64,000 nucleotides of DNA from Sphingomonas sp. Root710 (GCF_001429065.1 NZ_LMIB01000001.1:381933-445932); one strand, 5' to 3'; positions 8,885 through 18,294 are shown, counted from the first letter of the stretch. Numbers and translations are program-made. Notes: generated from the letters alone by a model not told the origin.

Positions 8885-10132
8885 TTGACGACGCGATATT
8901 CAGCATTGTCGCTCCTCCGCGAAGGGCTGGCGGGGCAGCGGGGCTGGCAGCCAGCCTGGCGCGACGCCGCGCCGAAGCCGCATTATGATGCGATCGTCAT
9001 CGGCGGCGGTGGGCATGGGCTCTCCACGGCCTATTATCTTGCGAAGAACCATGGCCTCAAAAATGTGGCGGTGGTCGAGCGCGGATGGATTGGCGGCGGC
9101 AATACCGGCCGCAACACCACGGTGATCCGGTCGAACTATTTCTTCCCCGAATCCGCCGCATTCTACGATTTCTCGGTCAAGCTCTACGAAGGCCTGACCA
9201 GTGAGCTCAACTATAATATCATGTTTTCCCAACGCGGCATGTGGGTGCTCGCGCACGACCGGCATGGCCTGGAGATGGCGCGGCGCTCGGTAAATGCGAT
9301 GCAGCTCAACGGGGTCGATGCGGAACTGCACGATGCCGCAGGCGTCCACAGGCAAATCCCTGGACTTAATCCCACCCCCCGCTTTCCTGTCCTCGGCGGC
9401 GTCTATCAGCCGCGCGGCGGCACGGCGCGGCACGATGCGGTCGCCTGGGGCTATGCCCGCGCTGCTTCGGCGCTGGGCGTGGACATCATCCAGAATTGCG
9501 AAGTGCTGAACTTCATCATGGAGGATGGGCGCGTGCGCGGGGTGGAGACGAGCCACGGCACGATCCGGTCCGATAGGGTGGGGCTGGCGGTCGCGGGGCA
9601 CAGTTCGGTGCTCGCCGCGAAGGCCGGGCTGCGGCTCCCGGTAAGTTCCTATGCATTGCAAGCCTTCGTGTCCGAGCCGGTCAAGCCCTGCCTCGATACG
9701 GTGGTCCTGTCCCCGGCGACGGGCGTATATGTCAGCCAGTCCGACAAGGGCGAACTCGTATTGGGCGCCGGACTGGACCTTTACCTCTCCTATGCGCAGC
9801 GCGGCAATCTGCCGTGGATGGAGCGCGCCGCAGCCGGACTCGTCGAAATGTTCCCCCAATTCTCGCGGATGCGCTTCCTGCGCCAATGGGCGGGGATCGT
9901 TGACATCGTTCATGATTCCACGCCGATCATCGGCCAGACCGCGGTCGACGGCCTGTTCATCAACTGTGGCTGGGGCACGGGCGGCTTCAAGGCGATTCCG
10001 GCCGGCGGCTGGTGCCTGGCGCACGTCATGGCGACGGGCGAAACCCACCCGCTGGCGCGCGGCTTCGGTATCGAGCGCTTCACTACGGGTGCCCTGATCG
10101 ACGAGGCCTCGGCCTCGGGCATTGCGCACTGA
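8885..10132 (+). CDS. soxB: Sarcosine oxidase beta subunit
   Basis: A 415-aa flavoprotein subunit of heterotetrameric sarcosine oxidase, which demethylates sarcosine to glycine with H2O2 and 5,10-methylene-tetrahydrofolate. The FAD-binding IVIGGGGHGLSTAYYLAKNHG and ERGWIGGGNTGRNTTVIRSNY are family hallmarks. His183 in RGGTARHDAVAWGYA corresponds to the histidine that carries covalent FMN in characterised enzymes. C-terminal INCGWGTGGFKAIPAGG closes the FAD site. The start is TTG 8885, preceded by AGGGAG at ideal spacing; no better ATG is present. It is followed after 11 bp by soxD, in the classical soxB-D-A-G order. Confidence 0.97.
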   Translation: MTTRYSALSLLREGLAGQRGWQPAWRDAAPKPHYDAIVIGGGGHGLSTAYYLAKNHGLKNVAVVERGWIGGGNTGRNTTVIRSNYFFPESAAFYDFSVKLYEGLTSELNYNIMFSQRGMWVLAHDRHGLEMARRSVNAMQLNGVDAELHDAAGVHRQIPGLNPTPRFPVLGGVYQPRGGTARHDAVAWGYARAASALGVDIIQNCEVLNFIMEDGRVRGVETSHGTIRSDRVGLAVAGHSSVLAAKAGLRLPVSSYALQAFVSEPVKPCLDTVVLSPATGVYVSQSDKGELVLGAGLDLYLSYAQRGNLPWMERAAAGLVEMFPQFSRMRFLRQWAGIVDIVHDSTPIIGQTAVDGLFINCGWGTGGFKAIPAGGWCLAHVMATGETHPLARGFGIERFTTGALIDEASASGIAH

Positions 10133-10143
10133 GGATATTCCCG

Positions 10144-10482
10144 ATGCTGCTTCTCAATTGTCCCTTTTGTGGTCCCCGGGCGGAAATCGAGTTCCGCTGT
10201 GGCGGCGAGAGCCACATCCAACGGCCCGGTCCGCACGATCAGGTATCGGATGCCGAGTGGAGCAACTATCTTTTCTATCGCAAGAACCCGAAGGGTGAGC
10301 ACCGCGAGCGCTGGTTTCACGCCGCCGGTTGCCGCCGCTGGTTCAACGTCGCGCGCGATACCGTCACGCACCGGATCGTTGCGGTCTACCGGATGGGCGA
10401 CGCATGCCCCTTCGACGCCCCGGGCGCACCGGCCGGCGATCCCGGAACGTCGGCGAGCGCGGCGACGGGCGGTGCTTCGTGA
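10144..10482 (+). CDS. soxD: Sarcosine oxidase delta subunit
   Basis: A 112-aa protein beginning MLLLNCPFCGPRAEIEFRCGGE. The CPFC pair, with the later cysteine in HAAGCRRWFNV, forms the zinc site expected for this small structural subunit. YLFYRKNPKGEHRERWFH is the conserved core. The tail after about residue 90 is low-complexity (PGAPAG...SASAATGGAS) and longer than usual. Its stop codon overlaps the GTG start of soxA (GTGA), which indicates translational coupling. The subunit stabilises the alpha-beta-gamma-delta complex in the cytoplasm. Confidence 0.96.
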   Translation: MLLLNCPFCGPRAEIEFRCGGESHIQRPGPHDQVSDAEWSNYLFYRKNPKGEHRERWFHAAGCRRWFNVARDTVTHRIVAVYRMGDACPFDAPGAPAGDPGTSASAATGGAS

Positions 10483-13400
10483 GCGGGCGGCGTCTCGAGC
10501 GCGGCGGCCGGATCGACCGTAGCCAGCGCATCGCATTCACCTGGGCCGGGCGCAGGTTCCACGGCTATGTGGGTGACACGCTCGCGTCGGCGCTTATCGC
10601 CAATGGCGTCTCGATCATCGGCCGCAGCTTCAAATATCATCGCCCGCGCGGGCTGATCGCTGCCGGGATCGAGGAGCCCAACGGCATCGTTCAGCTCGAG
10701 ACGGGCGGAATGACGATACCCAACGTCAAGGCAACACAGGTCGAGCTGTACGAAGGTCTCGAGGCCAATCCGGTCAATGCCAAGCCCAGCGCCGATTTCG
10801 ATCTGATGGCCGTGAACAGCCTCTTCAAGCGCTTCATCCCGGCCGCCTTCTACTACAAGACCTTCATGTGGCCGAACTGGTACCTGTTCGAGCCATCTAT
10901 CCGCAAGGCGGCTGGCCTGGGCATGGCCCCCAGTACGGCGGATTCGGATAGCTATGAGCGTCGTTTCGAGCATGTGGACCTGCTGATCATCGGCTCCGGC
11001 GCGGCAGGGCTGGCCGCTGCTGCCGCTGCTGCCAAGAGCGGAGACCGGGTGCTGCTGGTGGAAGCGGAAGCCGAGCTCGGTGGCGGCCTTCTTTCCGAGA
11101 GTGCATCGATCGAGGGCCTGGATCCGCTGGCCTGGCGTGATGGCGCGCTGGCCGAGATCGCCCACCTGCCGAACGTCACGGTCATGAACCGCACGATGGC
11201 TTTCGGTTTCTATGACCACGGCCTCGTCGGCCTGTGCGAGCGCCTGACCGATCATATGCCGCTCAGCGCGCGGAGAGGCCCCCGGCAACGGTTGTGGAAG
11301 GTCCGCGCCGGGCGTGTGATCCTCGCGACCGGTGCCTTTGAACGGCCGGTGCCTTTTGCGAACAACGACCTGCCCGGCGTGATGCTCGCGTCGGCGGCGC
11401 AGACCTATGCGCGGCGCTTCGGCGTGGCGCCGGGCCGGCGGATCGCCGTCGTCGCCAACAACGACAGCGCGTGGCGCGCGGCCTTTACCTTGCATGATGC
11501 CGGTGTCGAGATCGCCGCCATCGTCGACTCTCGAGTGGCCAGCGACGAAGCTGCGGCAGCGTCTGCGCGCGGCATCAGGACGATCATGGCCAGCGTGCCG
11601 ATCAGCGCCAAGGGCAGGCGGAGCGTGAGCGCCATTTCGATCGGCGAGGCCGCAACCGGCAAAATCTCACAAAGCATCGGTTGTGACTCGGTGTTGATGT
11701 CGAACGGTTGGAATCCCGCGGTTCACCTGCATTCGCAATCGGGAGGCGCGCTGGCTTTCGATCCGGCCCTGGAAGCTTTCCTGCCGAGCCAATCGGTGCA
11801 GGCGGCGACGAGCGTCGGTGCGGCTGCGGGGATTTTCGATCGTGATGCGGCGATCGAGAGCGGCCGCGCCGCAGGCAGGGGCGAGGCGGTGTCCGCGCCC
11901 GCTGCGGAAGATGTGGGCCCGACCTATCATTTCCCCGATGGCGACCAGCGGGCCGCCAAAGCCTGGGTCGATTATCAGAACGACGTCACGGCAGGCGACG
12001 TGCAACTCGCCGCGCGCGAGAACTTCCGGTCGGTCGAGCATCTGAAGCGCTATACGACGTTGGGCATGGCCTCCGACCAAGGCAAGACCTCAAACGTCAC
12101 GGGCATTCACATCCTGTCGAAGCTGATCGGGAAGCAGCCGCAGGCGATCGGAACCACGAAGTTCCGTCCGCCCTTCGATCCAGTGACGATCGGCGGCTTC
12201 GCCGGGCAGGTGACCGGCGACGACCTGGCGCCGCTATCGCATGCCGCCGCCGAAGCTTCGGCGCTCGCTGCGGGCGCCAGGATGGAAAATTACGGCTCGT
12301 GGTTGCGCGCCGCCTATTTTCCCCGCGCGAACGAAGACGAGCATGCCGCCGTGGCCCGTGAAGTACACGCCGTGCGACAGGGAGTGGGACTGTTCGATGC
12401 CTCACCGCTCGGAAAGATCGAGGTCAAGGGGCCCGACGCTGCAGAGTTCCTGCAGCGCGTCTATGTCAATGACGTTCGCAAGCTCAAGCCCGGGCGCTGC
12501 CGTTACGGCCTGATGATCTCGGAACATGGCATCGTCTATGACGACGGCGTGTTCGCCCGCATCGCGGAGGACCATTTTCTCGTCGGGACGACCAGCGGCC
12601 ATGCCACGGCGGTGAGCGACATATTGCAGGAATGGCTGCAGTGCGAATGGGTCGATCTGAAGGTCCTGGTCGAGAATGTGACAACGAGCTGGGCGGTGAT
12701 GAATCTGGCCGGACCGCGGTCGCGTGACGTGCTGGCGGCCGTGGGCACCGACATCGATCTGTCGCGCGAAGCCTTCCCGCACATGGCTTACCGCGAAGGG
12801 CTGGTCGGCGGCGTGCCGGCCCGCATCCAGCGGGTGAGCTTCTCTGGCGAGTTGTCCTACGAGGTCGCCGTGCCCTGGCAATATGGTCAGGCGCTGTGGG
12901 ATGCGATGATGAGGGCAGGGGCTCCGCACGGCATCAGCCCCTTCGGCATCGAAGCGCTGATGGCGATGCGTATCGAGAAGGGGTTCCTTCATGTCGGGTC
13001 GGACACCGACGGCACCACGATGCCGCAGGACATCGGCTTCGGTGCCGCCGTCGCCAAAAAGGCCGACGATTTCATCGGCCGTCGCTCGACTATGACCCCT
13101 GAAGGCCTGCGCGTGGATCGCCGGCAACTCGTTGGCCTCGAAGTGCTCGATTCCGGTGGCGCGATCCATGCCGGTGCGCATGTGCTCGATGGCGATGTGT
13201 CGAAGCGGGCAACGCAGGGCTGGGTCACTTCCTCGGTGCTGTCGCCGACGCTCGGCCGCCCGCTGGCGATGGCGCTGATCGAGCGCGGCACCGCACGTAT
13301 CGGCGAAACCGTGCGCATCTCGGATCTCGGCACCACGCGGAATGCCCGTATCGTCGATTCCCGTTTCTACGATCCGGCGGGGGAACGCCTCAATGTCTGA
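10479..13400 (+). CDS. soxA: Sarcosine oxidase alpha subunit
   Basis: A 973-aa protein, the usual length. The N-terminal domain carries FTWAGRRFHGYVGDTLASALIANGV and the conserved GRSFKYHRPRG. A dinucleotide-binding domain follows with LLIIGSGAAGLAAAAAAAKSG and LVEAEAELGGGL. The C-terminal third (from about residue 600, GLFDASPLGKIEVKGPDAAEFLQRVYVND) is a GcvT-like aminomethyltransferase domain that binds folate and converts the methyl-derived formaldehyde to methylene-THF. GTG 10479 is chosen because it overlaps the soxD stop and leaves a family-like N-terminus; the longer in-frame extension upstream only overlaps soxD. It overlaps soxG by 8 bp. Confidence 0.96.
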   Translation: MSGRRLERGGRIDRSQRIAFTWAGRRFHGYVGDTLASALIANGVSIIGRSFKYHRPRGLIAAGIEEPNGIVQLETGGMTIPNVKATQVELYEGLEANPVNAKPSADFDLMAVNSLFKRFIPAAFYYKTFMWPNWYLFEPSIRKAAGLGMAPSTADSDSYERRFEHVDLLIIGSGAAGLAAAAAAAKSGDRVLLVEAEAELGGGLLSESASIEGLDPLAWRDGALAEIAHLPNVTVMNRTMAFGFYDHGLVGLCERLTDHMPLSARRGPRQRLWKVRAGRVILATGAFERPVPFANNDLPGVMLASAAQTYARRFGVAPGRRIAVVANNDSAWRAAFTLHDAGVEIAAIVDSRVASDEAAAASARGIRTIMASVPISAKGRRSVSAISIGEAATGKISQSIGCDSVLMSNGWNPAVHLHSQSGGALAFDPALEAFLPSQSVQAATSVGAAAGIFDRDAAIESGRAAGRGEAVSAPAAEDVGPTYHFPDGDQRAAKAWVDYQNDVTAGDVQLAARENFRSVEHLKRYTTLGMASDQGKTSNVTGIHILSKLIGKQPQAIGTTKFRPPFDPVTIGGFAGQVTGDDLAPLSHAAAEASALAAGARMENYGSWLRAAYFPRANEDEHAAVAREVHAVRQGVGLFDASPLGKIEVKGPDAAEFLQRVYVNDVRKLKPGRCRYGLMISEHGIVYDDGVFARIAEDHFLVGTTSGHATAVSDILQEWLQCEWVDLKVLVENVTTSWAVMNLAGPRSRDVLAAVGTDIDLSREAFPHMAYREGLVGGVPARIQRVSFSGELSYEVAVPWQYGQALWDAMMRAGAPHGISPFGIEALMAMRIEKGFLHVGSDTDGTTMPQDIGFGAAVAKKADDFIGRRSTMTPEGLRVDRRQLVGLEVLDSGGAIHAGAHVLDGDVSKRATQGWVTSSVLSPTLGRPLAMALIERGTARIGETVRISDLGTTRNARIVDSRFYDPAGERLNV

Positions 13401-13965
13401 TATCAGTCCGCTGCAACGCATCGCACCGAAGGCGGTGCTGGTCCAAGGCAAGACGGTGCGGCTCGCCAGCCTTTCCGGACTCGGCATAGCCAAATTGCAA
13501 GTCTGGCCCGACAATCCCGACGCGTGGTTCGCGCGCGCGCTCGGTGTCGTGGCGCCGACTGCCCTGACCGAGATCGAATCCGCGCCCGTGAGCATTGCCT
13601 GGATGGCACCCGGCGAATGGCTTGTCATCGGCCCCGAGACGGATGTCGAGCGGCTTCGTCAGCGGTCCGCTGACGCTGCCGGTGCATTTGGATTGATGGT
13701 CGATATCACCCACGGCCGGACCGTTTTCGAACTGAGCGGAAGCGGCGCCCGCAACGTCCTTGCCGCGCACAGTCCGCTCGACTTCGGCGATACCGCGATG
13801 CCGGTCGGAACCGCCTGCCGTTCGTTGCTATCCGATGCCGGTTTCTTCATCAGCCGCCGTCCTGATCGCGACGGTGAACCGTGCTTCCGGCTGATCGTGG
13901 ATCAGACGATGGCCGACTATGCGGCGCGCATGCTGCGCGCAACCATTTCCGGAGATATTTTGTGA
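13393..13965 (+). CDS. soxG: Sarcosine oxidase gamma subunit
   Basis: A 190-aa GcvT-like subunit. It contains WMAPGEWLVIGP, DITHGRTVFELSGSGARNVLAAHSPLDF and a C-terminal FRLIVDQTMADYAARML, matching the sarcosine oxidase gamma family. ATG 13393 lies inside the end of soxA (overlap ATGTCTGA), giving translational coupling, and its own stop overlaps the purU start. It is a structural subunit of the tetramer, with no separate catalytic role known. Confidence 0.95.
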   Translation: MSDISPLQRIAPKAVLVQGKTVRLASLSGLGIAKLQVWPDNPDAWFARALGVVAPTALTEIESAPVSIAWMAPGEWLVIGPETDVERLRQRSADAAGAFGLMVDITHGRTVFELSGSGARNVLAAHSPLDFGDTAMPVGTACRSLLSDAGFFISRRPDRDGEPCFRLIVDQTMADYAARMLRATISGDIL

Positions 13966-14804
13966 CGACGACAAATCTGGTTTTGAAGTTTCGCGCTCCC
14001 GATCGGCCAGGTATCCTCTCCACGGTGACGCAGGCGCTGGCGTCGATCGGCTGCGACGTGCGCGAAGCCGCCGTCTATGGGGACGACGACACCGGGCGCT
14101 TCTTCCTTCGTATGGCCCTGACCAGCCCGCTTGGCCGCGAGGAGCTTGCACCCTTGGTCGCGCCGGTGGCCGCCGAGCTGTCGCTGGAATGGGAGTTGCA
14201 GGACCTTGGCCGCAAGGTGCCGGTGCTGCTCGCCGTCTCCAAATTCGGACATTGCCTGGTCGACATCATCCACAAGATGGAAATCGGCCAGTTGCCGATC
14301 GAGATCGTCGGGGTGGTCTCGAACCATGACACGATGCGCAAGACGGTGGAGTGGCATGGGCTTCCCTACCATCACCTGCCGATGAGCGAGGGGAAGGAAG
14401 CTCAGGAAGCCCGATTCCTGGAGATCATCGATGAAAGCGGCGCCGAACTGACCGTGCTGGCACGCTACATGCAGATCCTCTCGGACTCCTTTTCGCAGAA
14501 GCTGGCCGGACGATGCATCAACATTCACCATTCGTTCCTGCCGAGCTTCAAGGGCGCGAAGCCCTATCATCAGGCGCATGTCCGCGGCGTCAAGCTCATC
14601 GGTGCCACGGCGCATTTCGTGACCGCCGATCTCGATGAAGGACCAATCATCGAACAGGATGTGCGGCGCGTGAGCCATGTCACCTCCGCGGATGAGATGG
14701 TTGCGATCGGCCGGGAGGTCGAGGCTTCGGTGCTGTCGCGTGCGATACTCTGGTACAGCGAGCATCGCATATTCCAGAACGGCAACAAAACGGTTGTCCT
14801 ATAG
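13962..14804 (+). CDS. purU: Formyltetrahydrofolate deformylase
   Basis: A 280-aa protein of exactly the usual length. An N-terminal ACT domain (LKFRAPDRPGILSTVTQALASIGCDV) is followed by a formyltransferase-fold domain with INIHHSFLPSFKGAKPYHQA and GVKLIGATAHFVTADLDEGPIIEQD, which hold the catalytic Asn-His-Asp set. It hydrolyses 10-formyl-THF to formate and THF. Directly after soxG (GTGA overlap) it recycles the folate that sarcosine demethylation charges with C1 units. The same soxBDAG-purU arrangement is known from pseudomonad glycine betaine/sarcosine catabolism. The GTG start is set by the overlap. Confidence 0.96.
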   Translation: MTTTNLVLKFRAPDRPGILSTVTQALASIGCDVREAAVYGDDDTGRFFLRMALTSPLGREELAPLVAPVAAELSLEWELQDLGRKVPVLLAVSKFGHCLVDIIHKMEIGQLPIEIVGVVSNHDTMRKTVEWHGLPYHHLPMSEGKEAQEARFLEIIDESGAELTVLARYMQILSDSFSQKLAGRCINIHHSFLPSFKGAKPYHQAHVRGVKLIGATAHFVTADLDEGPIIEQDVRRVSHVTSADEMVAIGREVEASVLSRAILWYSEHRIFQNGNKTVVL

Positions 14805-14929
14805 CCGCGCTTCGTCGCGCCCAGGGCGATATACTGCTGTGCGCGATGGCAATCGATCGATGATGGAGAACGGCTGCCAGAGTCCCTTGAATCGCCATTC
14901 GATTTGCAACGCTCGATAAAATACGGCAT

Positions 14930-14946
14930 ATCCATTTAATATGGAT
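14930..14946. promoter_or_regulatory. Inverted repeat over the marR start codon
   Basis: ATCCAT-TTAAT-ATGGAT is a perfect 6-bp inverted repeat with a 5-bp spacer that overlaps the ATG of the MarR gene. MarR proteins usually bind such palindromes at their own promoters, so this is a candidate autoregulatory operator. That is inference only. Confidence 0.4.
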
Positions 14947-15444
14947 TCGCCACATTTTTCCGCCGCCGCCGTCGATGACGAGATCATGGAGCAGATGCGC
15001 GATCTGCATCTCAGGATGCATCGCCTTTTCAACGAGCTGCTAAAGCGGGCGGGCGCCTCGGTCGCCCAATTGAAACTCCTCGATCTGATCGACAAATGGG
15101 GCGTGGTGCGTTCTGCCGATATAGCCGAGGCGCTTGGGCAGGCACCGCGAACCGTGACCGACGCGCTGGACGGCCTCGAGCGAGATGGTCTCATCACCCG
15201 CATCGTCGATGCAAAGGACCGCCGGGCGAAACGGATCAGCTTGACGGAGGCAGGCCACAAGGTGCGGCGCGATGCTGCCCCCGTCCGCGAAGCCTATATG
15301 GTGCAGTTGCTGGACGTGCTGTCCGCAGACGAAAAAGCCAGTTATTTGAATATGTTGCACATGCTCAACGAGCGCCTCGTCGAGATGGGCGCCCCGCCTG
15401 TGCTTGGCGCTGGGGCGGAAGGGACGGCGATAGGCGAAAGCTAG
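14941..15444 (+). CDS. MarR family transcriptional regulator
   Basis: A 167-aa protein with a winged-helix core: LKRAGASVAQLKLLDLIDKWG, then VRSADIAEALGQAPRTVTDALDGLERDGLITRIVDAKDRRAKRISLTEAG. The wing residues DxRAKR are typical. MarR proteins are dimeric repressors released by small phenolic or other ligands. No clear Shine-Dalgarno precedes ATG 14941; it may be translated without a leader or start further in (ATG 14986). It lies between the sarcosine oxidase operon and the Baeyer-Villiger monooxygenase gene 46 bp downstream, which it may co-regulate. Confidence 0.9.
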   Translation: MDSPHFSAAAVDDEIMEQMRDLHLRMHRLFNELLKRAGASVAQLKLLDLIDKWGVVRSADIAEALGQAPRTVTDALDGLERDGLITRIVDAKDRRAKRISLTEAGHKVRRDAAPVREAYMVQLLDVLSADEKASYLNMLHMLNERLVEMGAPPVLGAGAEGTAIGES

Positions 15445-15490
15445 CCTGATAGCCCGTAACCGGGCTCGATACGAACAGAGAGGAAGTTGA

Positions 15491-17332
15491 ATGGCCACGA
15501 CGGACGATGGCGCGCCCAATGTCGGCAGCCCTCATGACGCATTGGGTTTCGATCTCGCTGCGCTGCGGGAAAAATACCGCCGCGAACGCGACAAGCGGCT
15601 GCGGAGCGACGGTGAAAACCAGTATCTTGAGGTCGCCGGCCAATACGCCCGCTATGCGGAGGAAGACCCCTTTGCACCCCCCGGTTTTCGTCGTGCGCCG
15701 CTGACGGTCGAAACAGAGGTGGCGGTGATCGGCGGCGGATTCTCCGGTTTGCTGGCATCGGCGCGCCTGCGCGAGGCCGGTGTCCGGGACGTTCGCATCA
15801 TAGAGGCCGGCGCCGACTTCGGCGGCGCCTGGTACTGGAACCGCTATCCGGGCGCCCAATGCGATATCGACAGCTATTGTTATCTGCCGGTGCTGGAAGA
15901 ACTCGGCTATATGCCGAGTGAGAAATACACATATGCGCCCGAGATTTTCGAGCATTGCCAGAGGATAGGACGCAGTTTCAATCTCTATGAAGGAGCCCTT
16001 TTCCAGACGCGGGTGAAGGAGCTCCGATGGAATGCGGAGCGCAAGCTTTGGCATGTGCGTACGAACCTGGATGACGACATCGAGGCTCGCTTCATAGTGA
16101 CGGCGACCGGCTCGACCAGCCGGCCAAAATTGCCCGGCATTCCCGGCATCGATACCTTCAAGGGGCGCAGCTTCCACACCTGCCGGTGGGACTATGATTA
16201 TACCGGCGGAGATAACAAAGGCGGGTTGGCCAAACTGGCGGACAAGCGGGTCGCGATCATCGGCACCGGTTCCACCGCAATCCAATGCGTGCCCTATGTG
16301 GCGGCAGACGCAAGGCAGCTCCATGTTTTCCAGCGGACGCCATGTTCGGTCGATGTGCGGGGCAATGCTCCGACCGACCTTGCCTGGGTGGCAGGGCTCG
16401 AGCCCGGCTGGCAAGATGAGCGGCGTAACAACTTCGAAGATATCATCTCGGGCAAGCCCTTCGAAGTAGACCTCGTCGACGATGGCTGGACCGATATCTA
16501 TCGCAACCTGCAGACCATGGTTTCCTTCGGCGAAAAGAAGGATGGCGAGAACCTAGACGCCCGGCTGCTGGCGGAGATCGCCGACTTCCAGAAGATGAAC
16601 AAGATCCGCGACCGCGTGGATCAGATCGTTCGTGACCCCAGGACAGCCGAGGCGTTGAAGCCGTGGTATCGGCAGCACTGCAAGCGACCGGGGTTCAATG
16701 ACGACTACCTTGAGGTTTTCAATCGGCCCAACGTTACCCTTGTCGACGTCAGCGACAGCCGGGGCGTGGAGGCGATCACCGAGACCGGTCTGGTGGCGAA
16801 CGGCATCGACTATCCGGTCGACTGCATCATCTTTGCGACCGGCTTCGAGATCACGACCAGCCTTCGCCGGCGCATCGATTACGACGTCCTCGGGGAAGGA
16901 GGAACATCCATCTTCGATCACTGGTCCGCCGGGGTGCGGACGCTGCACGGCCACTCGACGCGCGGCTTCCCGAACTGGTTCGCCATTGGCATCAGCCAGA
17001 ACGGCGTTTCGGCGAACAACACCTTCGCGTTCGATTCGCAGGCGCGGCACCTCGCCTACATCATCAGCCGGACGATCGGCCGCGGTGCTTCGACGGTTCA
17101 ACCGACGGAAAACGCAGAGGCCGCCTGGGTTGCGGAGATCCGCAGTAAGTCATCGGTCAACCGGGAGTTCCTCGACGCCTGTACGCCCGGCTTCCACAAT
17201 AATGAGGGCCGGTTCGGCGAAACCGTGGGCGCACATGCATTGGAAATATATGCGCCTGGAGCAAGAGCGTTCAACGCGATCCTCGCCGAATGGCGCGCAA
17301 ACGGACAACTGGAAGGCCTCGAGTTCGGTTGA
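15491..17332 (+). CDS. Baeyer-Villiger flavin monooxygenase
   Basis: A 613-aa class B flavoprotein monooxygenase. The first FAD-binding motif is VIGGGFSGLLASARL (about residue 79), with GGAWYWNRYPGAQCDIDSYCYLP typical of cyclohexanone-monooxygenase-like enzymes. The BVMO fingerprint FKGRSFHTCRWD (about residues 222-233) is complete. A second NADPH-binding motif is IIGTGSTAIQCVP (about 256). It inserts one oxygen atom next to a ketone to give an ester or lactone, using NADPH and O2. A strong ribosome binding site (GAGGAAG) precedes ATG 15491. It follows the MarR gene and precedes a TetR gene. The N-terminal extension of about 65 residues before the FAD motif is as in steroid or phenylacetone-type enzymes. 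Its substrate is not predictable. Confidence 0.94.
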   Translation: MATTDDGAPNVGSPHDALGFDLAALREKYRRERDKRLRSDGENQYLEVAGQYARYAEEDPFAPPGFRRAPLTVETEVAVIGGGFSGLLASARLREAGVRDVRIIEAGADFGGAWYWNRYPGAQCDIDSYCYLPVLEELGYMPSEKYTYAPEIFEHCQRIGRSFNLYEGALFQTRVKELRWNAERKLWHVRTNLDDDIEARFIVTATGSTSRPKLPGIPGIDTFKGRSFHTCRWDYDYTGGDNKGGLAKLADKRVAIIGTGSTAIQCVPYVAADARQLHVFQRTPCSVDVRGNAPTDLAWVAGLEPGWQDERRNNFEDIISGKPFEVDLVDDGWTDIYRNLQTMVSFGEKKDGENLDARLLAEIADFQKMNKIRDRVDQIVRDPRTAEALKPWYRQHCKRPGFNDDYLEVFNRPNVTLVDVSDSRGVEAITETGLVANGIDYPVDCIIFATGFEITTSLRRRIDYDVLGEGGTSIFDHWSAGVRTLHGHSTRGFPNWFAIGISQNGVSANNTFAFDSQARHLAYIISRTIGRGASTVQPTENAEAAWVAEIRSKSSVNREFLDACTPGFHNNEGRFGETVGAHALEIYAPGARAFNAILAEWRANGQLEGLEFG

Positions 17333-17574
17333 TCCGTTCTTACGCCGCCCGAGAGCAAGGTCCGCGCTGCGCCGAGCCGCTATATGATCGGGCCCGCGCC
17401 TGAACCATCATTCTCATTGGCAAAAGCAGTCTCTGCCTGCTTGACAGAGCAGGTGGATTTGCTGCTCCATGCACAGACAATCCCGTGTCGTGAAGGCCGC
17501 GGCGTCGTTCCCTGTCTTCCGGTCAACAACGGTGTCGACCTTGGGCCTTTTCCCTCAGAGCTGAACAATTCGCG
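17333..17574. other. Intergenic region between BVMO and tetR
   Basis: There are 242 bp with no convincing gene. It holds a short inverted repeat CCTGCT-TGACAG-AGCAGG (about 17436-17453) containing a TTGACA hexamer. That could be an operator-promoter for the TetR gene, but no matching -10 box is clear. Confidence 0.35.
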
Positions 17575-18210
17575 TTGAAAGATCGCCAGGACATGCCTCC
17601 GCCGAAGCCGAACGAAGCCGAAAAAAAGACGAAGCCCACGCGCCGCCGCGGAGCGGCGCTCGAGAAAGTGCTGCTGGAAGTCGCCTGGGAGCAATTGGCG
17701 GCGGTTGGCTATCGGAACTTTACCATGGAAGCCGTCGCCGATGGCGCGCGGACCAGCCGATCGGTCATCTATCGTCGATGGGCCAGCCGTGCCGAACTCG
17801 CGAGCGCGGCCATTGCCTCCCATCTGGCGCAAGATCCTATCGAAATGCCCGACCTGGGGTGTCTTCGTGACGAACTGCTCTGCGTCCTGCAGCAGTCGAT
17901 GGATCGGGGCGCTTTCACTGCCGGGGTCATGGCGCGCGACATGGTGGATATCTATAGGGAGACCGGCACCACTCCGGCGGCTTTGCGGGAAGCTATCATG
18001 GGCACGGAGGGCGAACTTCTCAACCGCATGATCGAGCGGGCAATTTCGCGCGGCGAGTTGAGCGGGGAGGGGCTGACGCCGCGCATCATCTCGCTGGCGC
18101 GCGATCTTTTGCGTCATGAGCAATTCATGACGATGTCGCCGCCGCCGCATTCGGTAATCGTGGAGATACTGGACGACATCGTGATGCCGCTTCTGACACG
18201 CCGATCGTAG
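17575..18210 (+). CDS. TetR family transcriptional regulator
   Basis: A protein of about 205-211 aa. Its N-terminal helix-turn-helix reads AWEQLAAVGYRNFTMEAVADGARTSRSVIYRRWASRAELASAAI, the TetR DNA-binding domain, preceded by a basic tail (KKTKPTRRRG). The C-terminal ligand domain is generic. The start is uncertain: TTG 17575 opens the frame, while ATG 17593 would remove six residues and has AGGA very close by. It lies between the BVMO gene and the convergent GGT copy 2. Its target and ligand are unknown. Confidence 0.88.
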   Translation: MKDRQDMPPPKPNEAEKKTKPTRRRGAALEKVLLEVAWEQLAAVGYRNFTMEAVADGARTSRSVIYRRWASRAELASAAIASHLAQDPIEMPDLGCLRDELLCVLQQSMDRGAFTAGVMARDMVDIYRETGTTPAALREAIMGTEGELLNRMIERAISRGELSGEGLTPRIISLARDLLRHEQFMTMSPPPHSVIVEILDDIVMPLLTRRS

Positions 18211-18294
18211 GGGAGAACTGACCGAGCGAACCGATTGGGGCGCATCTCGGGCGGGTTGCGGCGGATGTGCCTGTTCGCCCGGCTGGAGCGGCTA

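Noticed and set aside
17384-17578. A 64-codon open frame before the TetR gene
   Set aside because: No ribosome binding site, no family features, and it overlaps the likely promoter region.
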